Under the pieces are notes generated by a model. That model ran no database searches and was not told where the DNA came from. It saw nothing but the letters and a program-made list of their open reading frames with translations. A DNA stretch of 64,000 nt from NCBI RefSeq assembly GCF_000154285.1, contig NZ_DS483477.1, forward strand, positions 310,001-374,000, given 5' to 3'. This DNA comes from Amedibacillus dolichus DSM 3991 (GTDB lineage: Bacteria; Bacillota_I; Bacilli_A; Erysipelotrichales; Erysipelotrichaceae). A program made the position numbers and the translations under genes. Below, in pieces: positions 42,143 through 50,800 of this stretch (positions are counted from its first letter, which is position 1; each line of letters begins with the position of its first letter).

Positions 42143-42481
42143 ATGACGAAAGAACATGTTTTAGCGAAACAGCTTTTAAATGCAGTATGGAATGAAGATG
42201 TGGAATTAGCTGGGATTGTACTAGATGCCGGTGCAGATGCCAATTGGTATTTTAATGGATATCCAATCTTATTACATGCAGTATTTACACGCAATGAGGA
42301 AATGGTTATGCTACTATTGGAGTATGGGGCACAGCAGGCATCGGAAGCCTTGGGATTTGCATTGGATCGCGGTATCGGAGAAATGGTTCGTCCACTGGCT
42401 TTCTTGGGAATAGTTCCAAAAAAGGAACACGTTTTAAAAAAATACGGTGAATTTCCGCAACGCTACGCACCAATTATATAG
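42143..42481 (+). CDS. Small ankyrin-repeat protein
   Basis: A 112-residue cytoplasmic protein with about three ankyrin-like repeats: ELAGIVLDAGADANWYFNGYPILLHAV, then EMVMLLLEYGAQQASEALGFALDRG, then a less regular last unit. The GADANW and LLEYGA turns are the ankyrin hallmarks. Such proteins mediate protein-protein contacts; partner unknown. The ATG follows AACTGGAGG. The WYL regulator gene starts 21 bases downstream with its own ribosome site, so they may form an operon. Confidence 0.68.
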   Translation: MTKEHVLAKQLLNAVWNEDVELAGIVLDAGADANWYFNGYPILLHAVFTRNEEMVMLLLEYGAQQASEALGFALDRGIGEMVRPLAFLGIVPKKEHVLKKYGEFPQRYAPII

Positions 42482-42502
42482 TATTGAAAATAAAGGAGAA
42501 CT

Positions 42503-43450
42503 ATGGCACGCTTAAAAAATTGTATTCGCATGCTGCAGCTGTTAAAGGCTCGAGGAATGATGAGCAGAACCCAACTTGCAGCGGAGCTTGGTTGTAATAA
42601 GCGACAGATTTTGGATTATAAAAGAGAATTAGAGGAAGCCGGCTATTTAATAGAAAGTGTACGCGGAGCGCATGGAGGCTATGTTTTGAGATCCTTTGAC
42701 ATTGTACCATCAAATGGGTTTACAACATCACAGATGCATGCATTGAAAGAAGCTCGCTCCTATATGACTACACATAAAGATTTTCTATTCTATCAAGATT
42801 ACATGGCAGCAATGGATAAACTTTTGTTTTCTCTTTCTTATAAAGATGGTGAAAACGGTGTTTATATAGCATCAGATGTTGCCGGTTTATCCTCCAAAAT
42901 GGCAGAGGCGATACAACTTTGTGAATGGGCGAGAGATCAGCATCGTTGTATGGAGATAGCATATCGTTCTATGAAATCCGATGTCTATGAGCCTATACGC
43001 ATACAGCCCTATGAGATATTACATTATAAGGACGGGTATTATTGCTTAGCATATTCCTTAAAAGCTAAGGATTATCGTATTTATAAATTCAGTGAGGAAC
43101 GTATGCGGCAATGCGTCTTGTGCGAACAAAGCTTTACTAGAGCTTCTGACTTTCGCTTGCTTGATCATATCGGTAGAAACGGTCTTGTACGTGATGAAGT
43201 GTATGAATTGGAATTGATGGTATATGGTACGAGTGCACGTTTTTTAGCAGAGAAAAAAATTGGCATCAATGAGAAAAAAGAGTGGATCGATAAAGATTGT
43301 TTGCACGTTAGTGTTGTGATGGAAGGAAAGCTTGAGGCATTGCACTTTTTAATGTCATTACAACATGAATGTAAATTGTTAGCGCCACAGGAGTTAAAAA
43401 AGGAGATGCTGAAAATAATCGAAGATATGAATAAGGCATATTCTTCCTAA
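42503..43450 (+). CDS. WYL-domain transcriptional regulator
   Basis: A 315-residue protein. An N-terminal winged helix (about 1-60: RMLQLLKARGMMSRTQLAAELGCNKRQILDYKRELEEAGY) is followed by a helical region and a WYL domain (about 140-230: MEIAYRSMKSDVYEPIRIQPYEILHYKDGYYCLAYS), then a C-terminal extension. WYL domains usually bind nucleic acid or nucleotides and control DNA-damage or defence genes. AAAGGAG precedes the ATG. The next gene is a DUF2779 nuclease-like protein; co-regulation of the two is possible. Confidence 0.86.
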   Translation: MARLKNCIRMLQLLKARGMMSRTQLAAELGCNKRQILDYKRELEEAGYLIESVRGAHGGYVLRSFDIVPSNGFTTSQMHALKEARSYMTTHKDFLFYQDYMAAMDKLLFSLSYKDGENGVYIASDVAGLSSKMAEAIQLCEWARDQHRCMEIAYRSMKSDVYEPIRIQPYEILHYKDGYYCLAYSLKAKDYRIYKFSEERMRQCVLCEQSFTRASDFRLLDHIGRNGLVRDEVYELELMVYGTSARFLAEKKIGINEKKEWIDKDCLHVSVVMEGKLEALHFLMSLQHECKLLAPQELKKEMLKIIEDMNKAYSS

Positions 43451-43468
43451 TCGAGGTGTGATATAATC

Positions 43469-44953
43469 ATGGGGAAAGTGAAGTGGGTAAATATGTTACA
43501 TCTTTCGGATATACGGAAATGGGAACGTTGCGAGCGTTGCTTTTGGCTTTCTACAAGAAAACCGAAGGCATTTACGCCATTTGTCAATGTAAATGAGAAT
43601 ATTTACGAATTGGTAAAGCAGTATTTTGGTTTAACCGATGCTTTTGAAGGAGAAGCGAATGATGACGCAGACAAAGCACTTAACGCATTGGAAACAAAGA
43701 ATGCTTTGTTGAATGCACGTTTTTCTTATCGTGATTTACGAATTAAGGTTCCTTTATTATTGAAGGAAAAAGACGGTTTTGCGATGATCATGATTTATCG
43801 TTTAAGTTTTCCAAAAGAGAAGGAAGCACAAGCGATTGCCGATATGCTCTATGTATTACAAAAATGTGGAGTGCCTATTGTGAAAGTGTCGGCTTTGCAC
43901 TTAAATGGAAGCTATACGCGCATGGGAAGCTTAAATGTAAAAGAGCTCTTTGTAGAAAGTGATTGTTTATACAATTCTAAAAATAAAGCACATAAGACAA
44001 TTGCAGAATTGGTGAAGGATTGTTATCGTGATCTGGATCCGATTCTTGATGAACTGCATGGTATTGTTCAAAAGGGCGAGATTCCACCGAAACGAAAAGC
44101 AGCCTGTACGCGAGGTGGTAAATGCCTTTTTTATGAGGATTGTTTTCAAGAAAAGGTAGATGATGATTCACTTTTACATTTAATGCAGTCTGCACACAAG
44201 CTATCAATGCTGTCAGAAGGCAAAGAAACAATGCAGGAAGTTGATATCGAGCGTTTGGAGGGTACGCGTCAGCAATATGCTCAAGTAATGGCAGCAAGAC
44301 TTCATGGCTGTTATGTAGATAAGCCTCAATTGCGTCTTTGGTTGCGCACGCATATTCAATATCCGATTTCTTATCTTGATTTTGAATGGGAAACCTTTGT
44401 TTTTCCACCTTATGATAAGATGAAACCATTTGATGTTTTAGCTTTTCAATATAGTTTGCACATTGAACAACAAGATGGAACACTTACCCATACCGGCTTT
44501 ATCGGAGAAAAGGATTGCCGCGAGGAGTTTATTCTTTCCTTGCTTGCGAATATACCGAAAAACGGTACGATATTAGTATTTAATATGGAGGGAGCGGAAA
44601 AGCTTCGCTTGATCCAGTTGGCAAATCAGTTTCCGCAATACGAAGAATCCTTGCGACAAATTTGGGAGCGTATGGTGGATTTATCGCTGCCTTTTGCAAG
44701 TGGCACAATTTACGATTTGCGACAACGAGGCGGTTATTCGTTAAAAACATTGGTATCCATTTTTTCCGATTACCATTATGCAGATTTGGATATTTCTATC
44801 GGTATGGACGCGGTGGAAAAATGGCGGAGATACAGCATGAGTGAAGATGCAGGGGAAAGAGCTGAAATCTATCATCAGTTAGAGGAATATTGTGCAATGG
44901 ATACGTATGCCGAATATATTGTTTATCATGCATTGCGAAATATAGTTACATGA
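43469..44953 (+). CDS. DUF2779 protein (PD-(D/E)XK nuclease-like, Fe-S)
   Basis: A 494-residue cytoplasmic protein of DUF2779. The N-terminal block LSDIRKWERCERCFWLSTRKP resembles CRISPR-Cas4/AddB-like nuclease openings, and a cysteine set (CERC near the start, then CTRGGKCLFYEDCF at about 211-224) could hold an Fe-S cluster. The C-terminal half (ISYLDFEWETFVFPPY, then GTILVFNMEGAEKLRL, and YSLKTLVSIFSDYHYAD) is exonuclease-like (DEDD-type). It therefore looks like a two-nuclease-fold protein. The start may be ATG 43469 or a later ATG at 43493. It follows the WYL regulator. Confidence 0.72.
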   Translation: MGKVKWVNMLHLSDIRKWERCERCFWLSTRKPKAFTPFVNVNENIYELVKQYFGLTDAFEGEANDDADKALNALETKNALLNARFSYRDLRIKVPLLLKEKDGFAMIMIYRLSFPKEKEAQAIADMLYVLQKCGVPIVKVSALHLNGSYTRMGSLNVKELFVESDCLYNSKNKAHKTIAELVKDCYRDLDPILDELHGIVQKGEIPPKRKAACTRGGKCLFYEDCFQEKVDDDSLLHLMQSAHKLSMLSEGKETMQEVDIERLEGTRQQYAQVMAARLHGCYVDKPQLRLWLRTHIQYPISYLDFEWETFVFPPYDKMKPFDVLAFQYSLHIEQQDGTLTHTGFIGEKDCREEFILSLLANIPKNGTILVFNMEGAEKLRLIQLANQFPQYEESLRQIWERMVDLSLPFASGTIYDLRQRGGYSLKTLVSIFSDYHYADLDISIGMDAVEKWRRYSMSEDAGERAEIYHQLEEYCAMDTYAEYIVYHALRNIVT

Positions 44954-44968
44954 TGAAATATGAAAATA

Positions 44969-45014
44969 TATGCACCTAGTACAGCTTTGACTGACTAAGT
45001 GCATGTTTTTTTTT
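44969..45014 (+). terminator. Terminator after the DUF2779 gene
   Basis: ATGCAC(C)TAGT pairs with ACTA(A)GTGCAT across a 13-base loop, followed by a run of T. Confidence 0.75.
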
Positions 45015-45015
45015 G

Positions 45016-46941
45016 TTAAGAGCTTAATTCATGAAAACAGGAATCTAATACATCAATGGTAAGTGCATCAGTGCCTTCCTTAAGTGGCAATCCCATGAGG
45101 GTTTGAAAGTCGGTTAGTGAGGCTTGTGTAGCTTCATCGAAAACTCCGCTTACAGGAACACTATCAACACTAGGATAATATTTGGCAATCATATTCAGCT
45201 GATGCTGAAGAATGGCGGTATCGGCAGTATTTGCCTGAAGCTGTGCGGCAATAGAAAATAATAATTCCCATGTTTTCACTCCGACAATTCCATCTGCCGT
45301 TAAATCGAATAGGCTTTGAAAATTACGAATGGCATTACGTGTTGCTGCCCCAAAGATGCCATCGACATTCACGCTAGGAATATCCGTATATTGCTTTGCA
45401 AGTTTATTGATGGCATTTTGAACTGCCTCTACAGCATCTCCACTGGTACCTAATTGAAGTGGGATACCAGGATAAGGTAAAGGAGCATTGGTTGGTGGAA
45501 GCTGATTGGAAATTGAGGTATAAACTTGATAGATACGATCCCAAGTAGCTTGTCCTACCAAGCCATCGGCAGTTAAACCAAAGCGTTTTTGAAAAGCGAG
45601 GATCGCATTGTATGTTCCGGCTCCAAAGCGTCCGTCAATGCTTACCTCGGGGATTTCCGGATAAAACAAGCGAATAGAGGAAAGATAATATTGCATAAGT
45701 TGTGTTTCCACACTGCGATCACCTTGGCGCAATACACGTTGTTGCCAAACTCCGCTATATAATGTAGAAAGATAGCCAAGTGAGCCTAGTTCTGCTAACT
45801 TTCGAACAGCGACAAAAATAAAGCTGATACGATACCAGGTCGTACGTCCGACAATTCCATCGACGGTGAGATTGAATTGGCGTTGGAAGGTACGGACAGC
45901 GGATTGAGTGGCTGTTTCAAATTCCCCGTTTACTGGAAAAATCGGACGAATAGCGGGATAGTTGATAGCAATTGCATTTAAAAAGGCTTGCAGCATTGCG
46001 ACATCTTTTCCGACACTTCCAAGCTGTAAGGGGGTGCCGGGATAAGAGGGACGGATATCTTGTATGGTATCACTGGAAACAATTCGAATGGTATCTCCGT
46101 AATAGTATTGTAAAATGGATAAGGCATCATATCCGCGAGTTGCCAGATCCTGTGTACCCCATTGCTTCATTCCGGGGCATTGAGCAATCTTTCCATCGCA
46201 ATATTCTGCATAAAAGGGCTCGGTGAAGTTCTTTTTCTGAATATACTCTTGAAATACCTCCTCTACAATTTCGGCAACATTATCGTAGATTACACGATTT
46301 TTTACAAAAGCCTGATCGTAGGCGGTGCTGTTGGTAATATCAAAATTATAGCCTTGGCTACGATACCACTCGGTAAAGACACGATTCAGTGCCAATGACA
46401 TTTGCGCCCATACATTAGCTTTTATAGCTTCGCGTGGCCAGGTTGGATAAATTTCCGAACTAGCAACATTTTTTAAATAGTAAAGGAAGGGAACGGTTAG
46501 ATTTTCTCCATCACGATTGGGCCTTCCTAAATGAACGGTAATGGAAGTAGGTATGATTACTTCTTGCAGCATTGCATCAATCCCTCCTTTTGGATCAATT
46601 GCTACTTCATGGCTTTTAGAAGAAAAGTGGGGTTCTTTTAATGAAATCGAAAGTATCGCTTCGTCTTTACGGTAAGGAGGAAGCAGCATTGATAAGATAG
46701 CTGTTACGTTTGCAAATATCGCAATGTTTTGGATAATGAGCTTAGCATGGCCCTTTTTCGATATTTCTACTTGATACAGCAGGTAAGGTGAAGCTTCTTT
46801 TTCTTGTGCGGTTTCTGTATATAGTGGAATTTTAATACTTTTTCCATAATGGTCGGTGATGAAAAAATCTTCATACACAAGCAAATGATCAGCTGTGCGA
46901 GTAATTCGAATATAGGCATCGCAGATGGGAGTTTCCAACAT
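45016..46941 (-). CDS. SpoIID-like protein with four peptidoglycan-binding domains
   Basis: At least 641 residues. An N-terminal beta-rich domain is followed by a SpoIID/LytB-like part (about 160-310: YPTWPREAIKANVWAQMSLALN ... PFYAEYCDGKIAQCPGMKQWG ... GYDALSILQYYYG). Four PG_binding_1-type repeats follow (about 315-640), each with a DGxFGxxTxxAxxxFQ core and linker residues IPxVxV. It probably binds cell wall or cortex and may cleave glycan strands. The ATG at 46941 lacks a ribosome site; a good GGAGGTGAG (46984-46992) lies before an in-frame ATC at 46980, giving the family-like N-terminus ATGFLQIELYKT. No signal peptide. Confidence 0.75.
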   Translation of the reverse strand: MLETPICDAYIRITRTADHLLVYEDFFITDHYGKSIKIPLYTETAQEKEASPYLLYQVEISKKGHAKLIIQNIAIFANVTAILSMLLPPYRKDEAILSISLKEPHFSSKSHEVAIDPKGGIDAMLQEVIIPTSITVHLGRPNRDGENLTVPFLYYLKNVASSEIYPTWPREAIKANVWAQMSLALNRVFTEWYRSQGYNFDITNSTAYDQAFVKNRVIYDNVAEIVEEVFQEYIQKKNFTEPFYAEYCDGKIAQCPGMKQWGTQDLATRGYDALSILQYYYGDTIRIVSSDTIQDIRPSYPGTPLQLGSVGKDVAMLQAFLNAIAINYPAIRPIFPVNGEFETATQSAVRTFQRQFNLTVDGIVGRTTWYRISFIFVAVRKLAELGSLGYLSTLYSGVWQQRVLRQGDRSVETQLMQYYLSSIRLFYPEIPEVSIDGRFGAGTYNAILAFQKRFGLTADGLVGQATWDRIYQVYTSISNQLPPTNAPLPYPGIPLQLGTSGDAVEAVQNAINKLAKQYTDIPSVNVDGIFGAATRNAIRNFQSLFDLTADGIVGVKTWELLFSIAAQLQANTADTAILQHQLNMIAKYYPSVDSVPVSGVFDEATQASLTDFQTLMGLPLKEGTDALTIDVLDSCFHELSS

Positions 46942-46977
46942 CGTTTTATAGAGCTCTATCTGTAAAAAACCGGTTGC

Positions 46978-46992
46978 GATAGTCTCACCTCC
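46978..46992 (-). promoter_or_regulatory. Ribosome-binding site pointing at a candidate ATC start codon
   Basis: GGAGG (46988-46992 on the minus strand) lies seven bases from ATC (46980-46978), in frame with the SpoIID-like gene. No ATG, GTG or TTG in that frame lies at proper distance. Confidence 0.5.
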
Positions 46993-47055
46993 TAATCTAC
47001 CTTATGTGTCTTAGGTAAAAAGGCATGGTATGAATGCCTATTTTGCGCATGTTTA

Positions 47056-47064
47056 TGATATAAT
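47056..47064 (+). promoter_or_regulatory. Extended -10 promoter of Zn-PLC copy 2
   Basis: TGATATAAT, about 25 bases before the ATG. Confidence 0.55.
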
Positions 47065-47088
47065 AAACACAAAAGTGAGGAAATGTGT

Positions 47089-48087
47089 ATGCCGAATATT
47101 ATTACCCATAAGATTTTTGCGGAAGAAGTCGCAAAACAAATTCATCACCCGAAGATTTTAGAACTTATTTACCAGCATGAGCAGCTTTTCTATATCGGAA
47201 GCAATGGTCCGGATTTTTTATTTTTTCATCATGCACTTCCATGGGAGGCATATAAGGATCAAACGCTAAGTCGGCTTGGAAATCGTATGCATAGCAGCGG
47301 AACGAATACTTTTTACTCCATTGCGCTGACACAGATCAAACGTCAAAAAAAACCTGCTGTTAAGGAGGCAATGATGGGATATTTGTTTGGTCATTTATGC
47401 CATTGGGCGTTGGATCGAACAACACACCCTTATATTTTTTATCGTACGGGACATGGAAAGCTGATCAACTGCAGCTATCATCATCGTTTTGAGTCTATGA
47501 TTGATACAGTGATGCTAAAGAAGTTTAAGCATACGGATATTCGAAAGTTTCAAAGCAGTAGGATCTGTGAGTTTGATGATGATATGCTGAAAGCAATCGC
47601 ACGTATTTACGTTCCATGTGCGAAAGAAGGCTTTGCGACAAAGCTTACCGTACATGAAATTCGTGAATCCATTACCGCATGGGGAAAGGTACAAAAACTT
47701 TTGTACGATCCCAAATATATTAAATTTAATATATTGCAAGGTTTGGAAAGCATGGTCAATAAGCCATGGCTATTATCAGGAAATATTGTTTTATGTGATG
47801 AGGATAAGCAATATGATGTTTTAAACGAAGAACATCGTTATTGGCAACACCCTTGCGATGATCATATTTCAAGCAATGCCTCCTTCCTAGATTTATTTTG
47901 GCAAGCCACTTATCTTGCATGTGAGGTCATCATGAAGGCATACGATTGTATTGCTTACGATGCCGATGAGAATATATTGTTAGATGTGTTGAAAAACGAA
48001 AGCTATGACACCGGCTTAAGTGAGCAACAGGAAATGAAATATTTTGATATTATTTATGAACATGAGGAAACAAAGAACATACAATAA
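47089..48087 (+). CDS. Zinc-dependent phospholipase C-like protein, copy 2
   Basis: A 332-residue paralog of the protein at 31702, with the same opening (MPNIITHKIFAEEV), SNGPDFLFFHHA, GHLCHWALDRTTHPYIFYRTG and YHHRFESMIDTVML. Both end with a conserved YDTGxxxxQEMKYFxIxxE tail. No signal peptide, so again probably cytoplasmic. The ATG at 47089 is chosen because GTGAGG lies eight bases before. The M19 dipeptidase gene follows after 18 bases, suggesting co-transcription. This copy has codon use more like the surrounding genes than copy 1. Confidence 0.78.
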   Translation: MPNIITHKIFAEEVAKQIHHPKILELIYQHEQLFYIGSNGPDFLFFHHALPWEAYKDQTLSRLGNRMHSSGTNTFYSIALTQIKRQKKPAVKEAMMGYLFGHLCHWALDRTTHPYIFYRTGHGKLINCSYHHRFESMIDTVMLKKFKHTDIRKFQSSRICEFDDDMLKAIARIYVPCAKEGFATKLTVHEIRESITAWGKVQKLLYDPKYIKFNILQGLESMVNKPWLLSGNIVLCDEDKQYDVLNEEHRYWQHPCDDHISSNASFLDLFWQATYLACEVIMKAYDCIAYDADENILLDVLKNESYDTGLSEQQEMKYFDIIYEHEETKNIQ

Positions 48088-48105
48088 AAATAGGAGCTGA
48101 GCATA

Positions 48106-49062
48106 GTGGAATTTTTTGATTTGCATGCAGACATCGGTTATGATGTTATACAGAAACGAAGAAAAGAAGAAACGCATATTATAGAAAAATATCATTTGAA
48201 AAAGTTCCGTGAGGGTGAGATTTCTTTTGTATGTATGGCGTGTAATTTTGAGGGAACAGAGTCATGGTGGGATATGCAGGAAATGGTGCTTGCTTTAAAA
48301 GAGGAAATTGCCCTTTGTGATGAAGTGGATCTTGTTTTAACAAAAGATGATTTGTTGGAAAACAATTCGCATATCAAAGCTTTACTGACAGTGGAAGGTA
48401 TGTGCGGTATTAAAGATCATGTAGCGGAAAAGATAACATGGCTTTATCAACAGGGAGTGCGTATTGCATCTCTGTGTTGGAATGATGAAAATGAACTAGC
48501 AACCGGGGTGAAAGGAAATCCACTGCATGGCTTAAAAACCAAGGGCAAAGAGGCTATTGAAACCATGATGAAGTTGAATATGGTGCTAGATGTATCTCAC
48601 GCCAATGAAAAAACCTTTTGGGATATTATGGAGTATCCTATCCAAGTTATGGCTACGCATTCCAATGCACGTGCATTGTGCAATCACCCAAGAAATCTAT
48701 ATGATGATGCCATTTTGGCAATCAAGCAGCATCACGGTTTTATCGGGGTTGTCAGTGCTCCAAGCTTTGTGAATACAGAAAACGATAAACAGGATATAGT
48801 GCATATATTGGAGCATGTAGAACATATACAGGCTTTGATAGGAATAGATCGTGTGGGATTTGGATTGGATTATATGGATTTTTATGAAGGTTGTGAAGAT
48901 TTTCATACGAAGGATTTAGAGAATGCCGCTAAGACGCAGAATTTGGTATGTGTAATGAAGGAAAGAGGATATACTGAACAAAAAACAGCGATGCTATGTT
49001 GTGGGAATGCTTTGCGTTATTTGACGGAAATATATGAAAAAACACATCATGGTAAAGTGTAG
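48106..49062 (+). CDS. M19-family (renal-type) dipeptidase
   Basis: A 318-residue zinc peptidase of the membrane dipeptidase family, here without a signal peptide. The N-terminal DLHADIGYD has the HxD metal pair, KALLTVEGMCGI the bridging Glu, VLDVSHANEKTFWDIM a third ligand and ATHSNARAL the fourth; GIDRVGFGLDYMDF follows, normal for the family. It would hydrolyse dipeptides, perhaps D-amino-acid-containing ones. The GTG start at 48106 has a TAGGAGC ribosome site. It probably shares a transcript with the Zn-PLC copy 2 gene. Confidence 0.88.
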   Translation: MEFFDLHADIGYDVIQKRRKEETHIIEKYHLKKFREGEISFVCMACNFEGTESWWDMQEMVLALKEEIALCDEVDLVLTKDDLLENNSHIKALLTVEGMCGIKDHVAEKITWLYQQGVRIASLCWNDENELATGVKGNPLHGLKTKGKEAIETMMKLNMVLDVSHANEKTFWDIMEYPIQVMATHSNARALCNHPRNLYDDAILAIKQHHGFIGVVSAPSFVNTENDKQDIVHILEHVEHIQALIGIDRVGFGLDYMDFYEGCEDFHTKDLENAAKTQNLVCVMKERGYTEQKTAMLCCGNALRYLTEIYEKTHHGKV

Positions 49063-49167
49063 GATAATTCACTTGAAAATAAAATAAAAAGGCTTTTCCA
49101 GCCCTCTGACTTTAGTTTATCACAAACATATAGAAAATGATAGACTGTTATATTAGTTTTTTTAGGA

Positions 49168-49173
49168 TATAAT
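49168..49173 (+). promoter_or_regulatory. -10 box of hpf
   Basis: TATAAT, 28 bases before the start codon; -35 unclear. Confidence 0.45.
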
Positions 49174-49200
49174 AAAAGTATAAATAAGGAGGGATTATTA

Positions 49201-49734
49201 ATGAAAGTTAATATCTATGGAAAAAACATTACGGTTACCCCTGCTCTTTCCGAAAAGATCGAAAAGAAATTAAATCATTTGGAAAAATATTTCATGATTG
49301 ATGATTCTGTGGTAGCGAATGTTGTTGTTCGTGTCTATCCGAACAAGCAAAAAATCGAGGTGACGATCCCTACCAAATATGCAGTACTTCGTACCGAAGT
49401 CGTACATGATGACTTATATGCTGCTATTGATCTTGCTATTGATAAGCTGGAAGATCAAATTCGTCGACAAAAAACTCGTTTAACAAGAAAAAACAAGGAA
49501 AAATTGGCGTATGCCTTTATCGAAGAAATGGACTTTGAAGATTCGTATGAGGATAATGATGAGCTTGTGCGTACAAAGACTGTTACAGTAGATACGATGG
49601 AGCTTGATGAAGCCATTATGCGTATGGAAATGCTAGGGCATAGTTTCTTCATTTATCGTGATAATGAAACAAATGAAATCGCTGTTGTTTATAAACGTCA
49701 TGATGGCGGATATGGTTTATTGGAAACAGAGTAA
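49201..49734 (+). CDS. hpf: Ribosome hibernation promoting factor, long form
   Basis: A 177-residue long-form HPF, which in Firmicutes dimerises ribosomes into inactive 100S particles on entry to stationary phase. The N-terminal S30AE domain (about 1-100: MKVNIYGKNITVTPALSEKIEKKLNHLEKYF ... DDLYAAIDLAIDKLEDQIRRQK) binds the decoding region of the 30S subunit. The linker is followed by the dimerisation domain (about 118-177: MELDEAIMRMEMLGHSFFIYRDNET). A GGAGGGA ribosome site precedes the ATG. It is monocistronic with its own terminator. Confidence 0.95.
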   Translation: MKVNIYGKNITVTPALSEKIEKKLNHLEKYFMIDDSVVANVVVRVYPNKQKIEVTIPTKYAVLRTEVVHDDLYAAIDLAIDKLEDQIRRQKTRLTRKNKEKLAYAFIEEMDFEDSYEDNDELVRTKTVTVDTMELDEAIMRMEMLGHSFFIYRDNETNEIAVVYKRHDGGYGLLETE

Positions 49735-49749
49735 GGATTTGTCAAGAAA

Positions 49750-49779
49750 GGTTCGGCTGAAGATTGCCGACCTTTTTTT
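49750..49779 (+). terminator. Terminator of hpf
   Basis: GGT(T)CGGC pairs with GCCGACC around TGAAGATT, followed by seven T. Confidence 0.85.
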
Positions 49780-49808
49780 GCGGTTTTTATGATAAATGAA
49801 AAAAACGG

Positions 49809-49837
49809 TTGAAATATGGATAAAAATTTGGTATCAT
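49809..49837 (+). promoter_or_regulatory. Promoter of tRNA-Arg
   Basis: TTGAAA, 17-base spacer, TATCAT, ending 17 bases before the tRNA. Confidence 0.7.
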
Positions 49838-49854
49838 AATTAAGCAATTAAGAT

Positions 49855-49931
49855 GTCTACATAGCTCAGCTGGATAGAGCACACGCCTTCTAAGCGTGCG
49901 GTCGAAGGTTCGAATCCTTCTGTGGACGCCA
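49855..49931 (+). tRNA. tRNA-Arg (anticodon TCT)
   Basis: GTCTACA pairs with TGTGGAC (one G-U). The anticodon loop CTTCTAA carries TCT, the T arm GTTCGAATC is present, and the CCA end is encoded after discriminator G. 77 bases. Confidence 0.97.
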
Positions 49932-49941
49932 TTTAAGAGAT

Positions 49942-49965
49942 AAGCACACTGCGGTGTGCTTTTTT
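49942..49965 (+). terminator. Terminator after tRNA-Arg
   Basis: AGCACAC pairs with GTGTGCT around a short loop, followed by a T-run. Confidence 0.85.
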
Positions 49966-50029
49966 CGTTGCGATTTTACCTAATCTATGATATATTTATG
50001 GAGGTTTAATCGTTAATGAAGGTGAATTC

Positions 50030-50761
50030 ATGGATAGTTATTATGATGAGATTCTAAAAAAAATCAAAGATCTTATGGACGAAGGTAAGTATGCAGAGGC
50101 AAATAAGCTTTTGGAAGAAGAGCTTGCAATGCCTTATATTCCTTTTAATGTAGAGGAAGAATTGATTCAATGCTATAATGAATGTCGTAGTGAGCTGCGT
50201 GCCCATACACAGAAAGCTTATAGCGAAGATGATATAGAAGCTATGCTTGCCGGAGAACTGGACGAACAATTCTTAGCGATTGAGCAGTTGAAAAAAAGTA
50301 ATATTCGTAACTATGTAGATGTAATTCAGAATTTCCTTTCACAAAAGAATGTACATACGCTTGTTCGCTCATTGCTGATTGAAGCGATGATGGATCAAAA
50401 TATCACAGATGAGTTTACATGTGAGATCAATGGCTTAGAGGTTTGCTTTTCACCTTGTGCGATTGATTCGGTTATGGAAAGTGAAGGCGTAAATAAGGCT
50501 GTGATGTATTTGCGGAAATGGTTCGAGAATGACAATCCGACCTTTGCCATGATGTGTGTGGAATCCTTGATCAAGGAAGCTTACCTTCGCTTGCCCTTTA
50601 CTATTGAGGAGGACGAAGGAGAAGCACTTGCGGCTGCTATTGCACATTATGTTTTTGTTGCTCATGAGGAGTATGAGGCATGGCAAAGCTTTTATAAGGA
50701 AAAAAACCTTGCACAATACAATGGTTATGAATTATTATTAAATACGTATGATAGCTTGTAA
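50030..50761 (+). CDS. DUF3196-like helical (TPR-type) protein
   Basis: A 243-residue, acidic, all-helical cytoplasmic protein. The N-terminal helices (YYDEILKKIKDLMDEGKYAEANKLLEEELAMPYIP) are TPR-like, and the overall pattern agrees with DUF3196, known to me from Mycoplasma and related Firmicutes. Function is unknown. It precedes tig by 39 bases, an association that fits a role in protein folding, but this is only context. Start choice is ATG 50030; the ribosome site before it (AAGGTGAAT) is modest. Confidence 0.55.
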   Translation: MDSYYDEILKKIKDLMDEGKYAEANKLLEEELAMPYIPFNVEEELIQCYNECRSELRAHTQKAYSEDDIEAMLAGELDEQFLAIEQLKKSNIRNYVDVIQNFLSQKNVHTLVRSLLIEAMMDQNITDEFTCEINGLEVCFSPCAIDSVMESEGVNKAVMYLRKWFENDNPTFAMMCVESLIKEAYLRLPFTIEEDEGEALAAAIAHYVFVAHEEYEAWQSFYKEKNLAQYNGYELLLNTYDSL

Positions 50762-50800
50762 AAGTAAAATGCTCATTCGTAAATATTAGGAGGAATTAAC

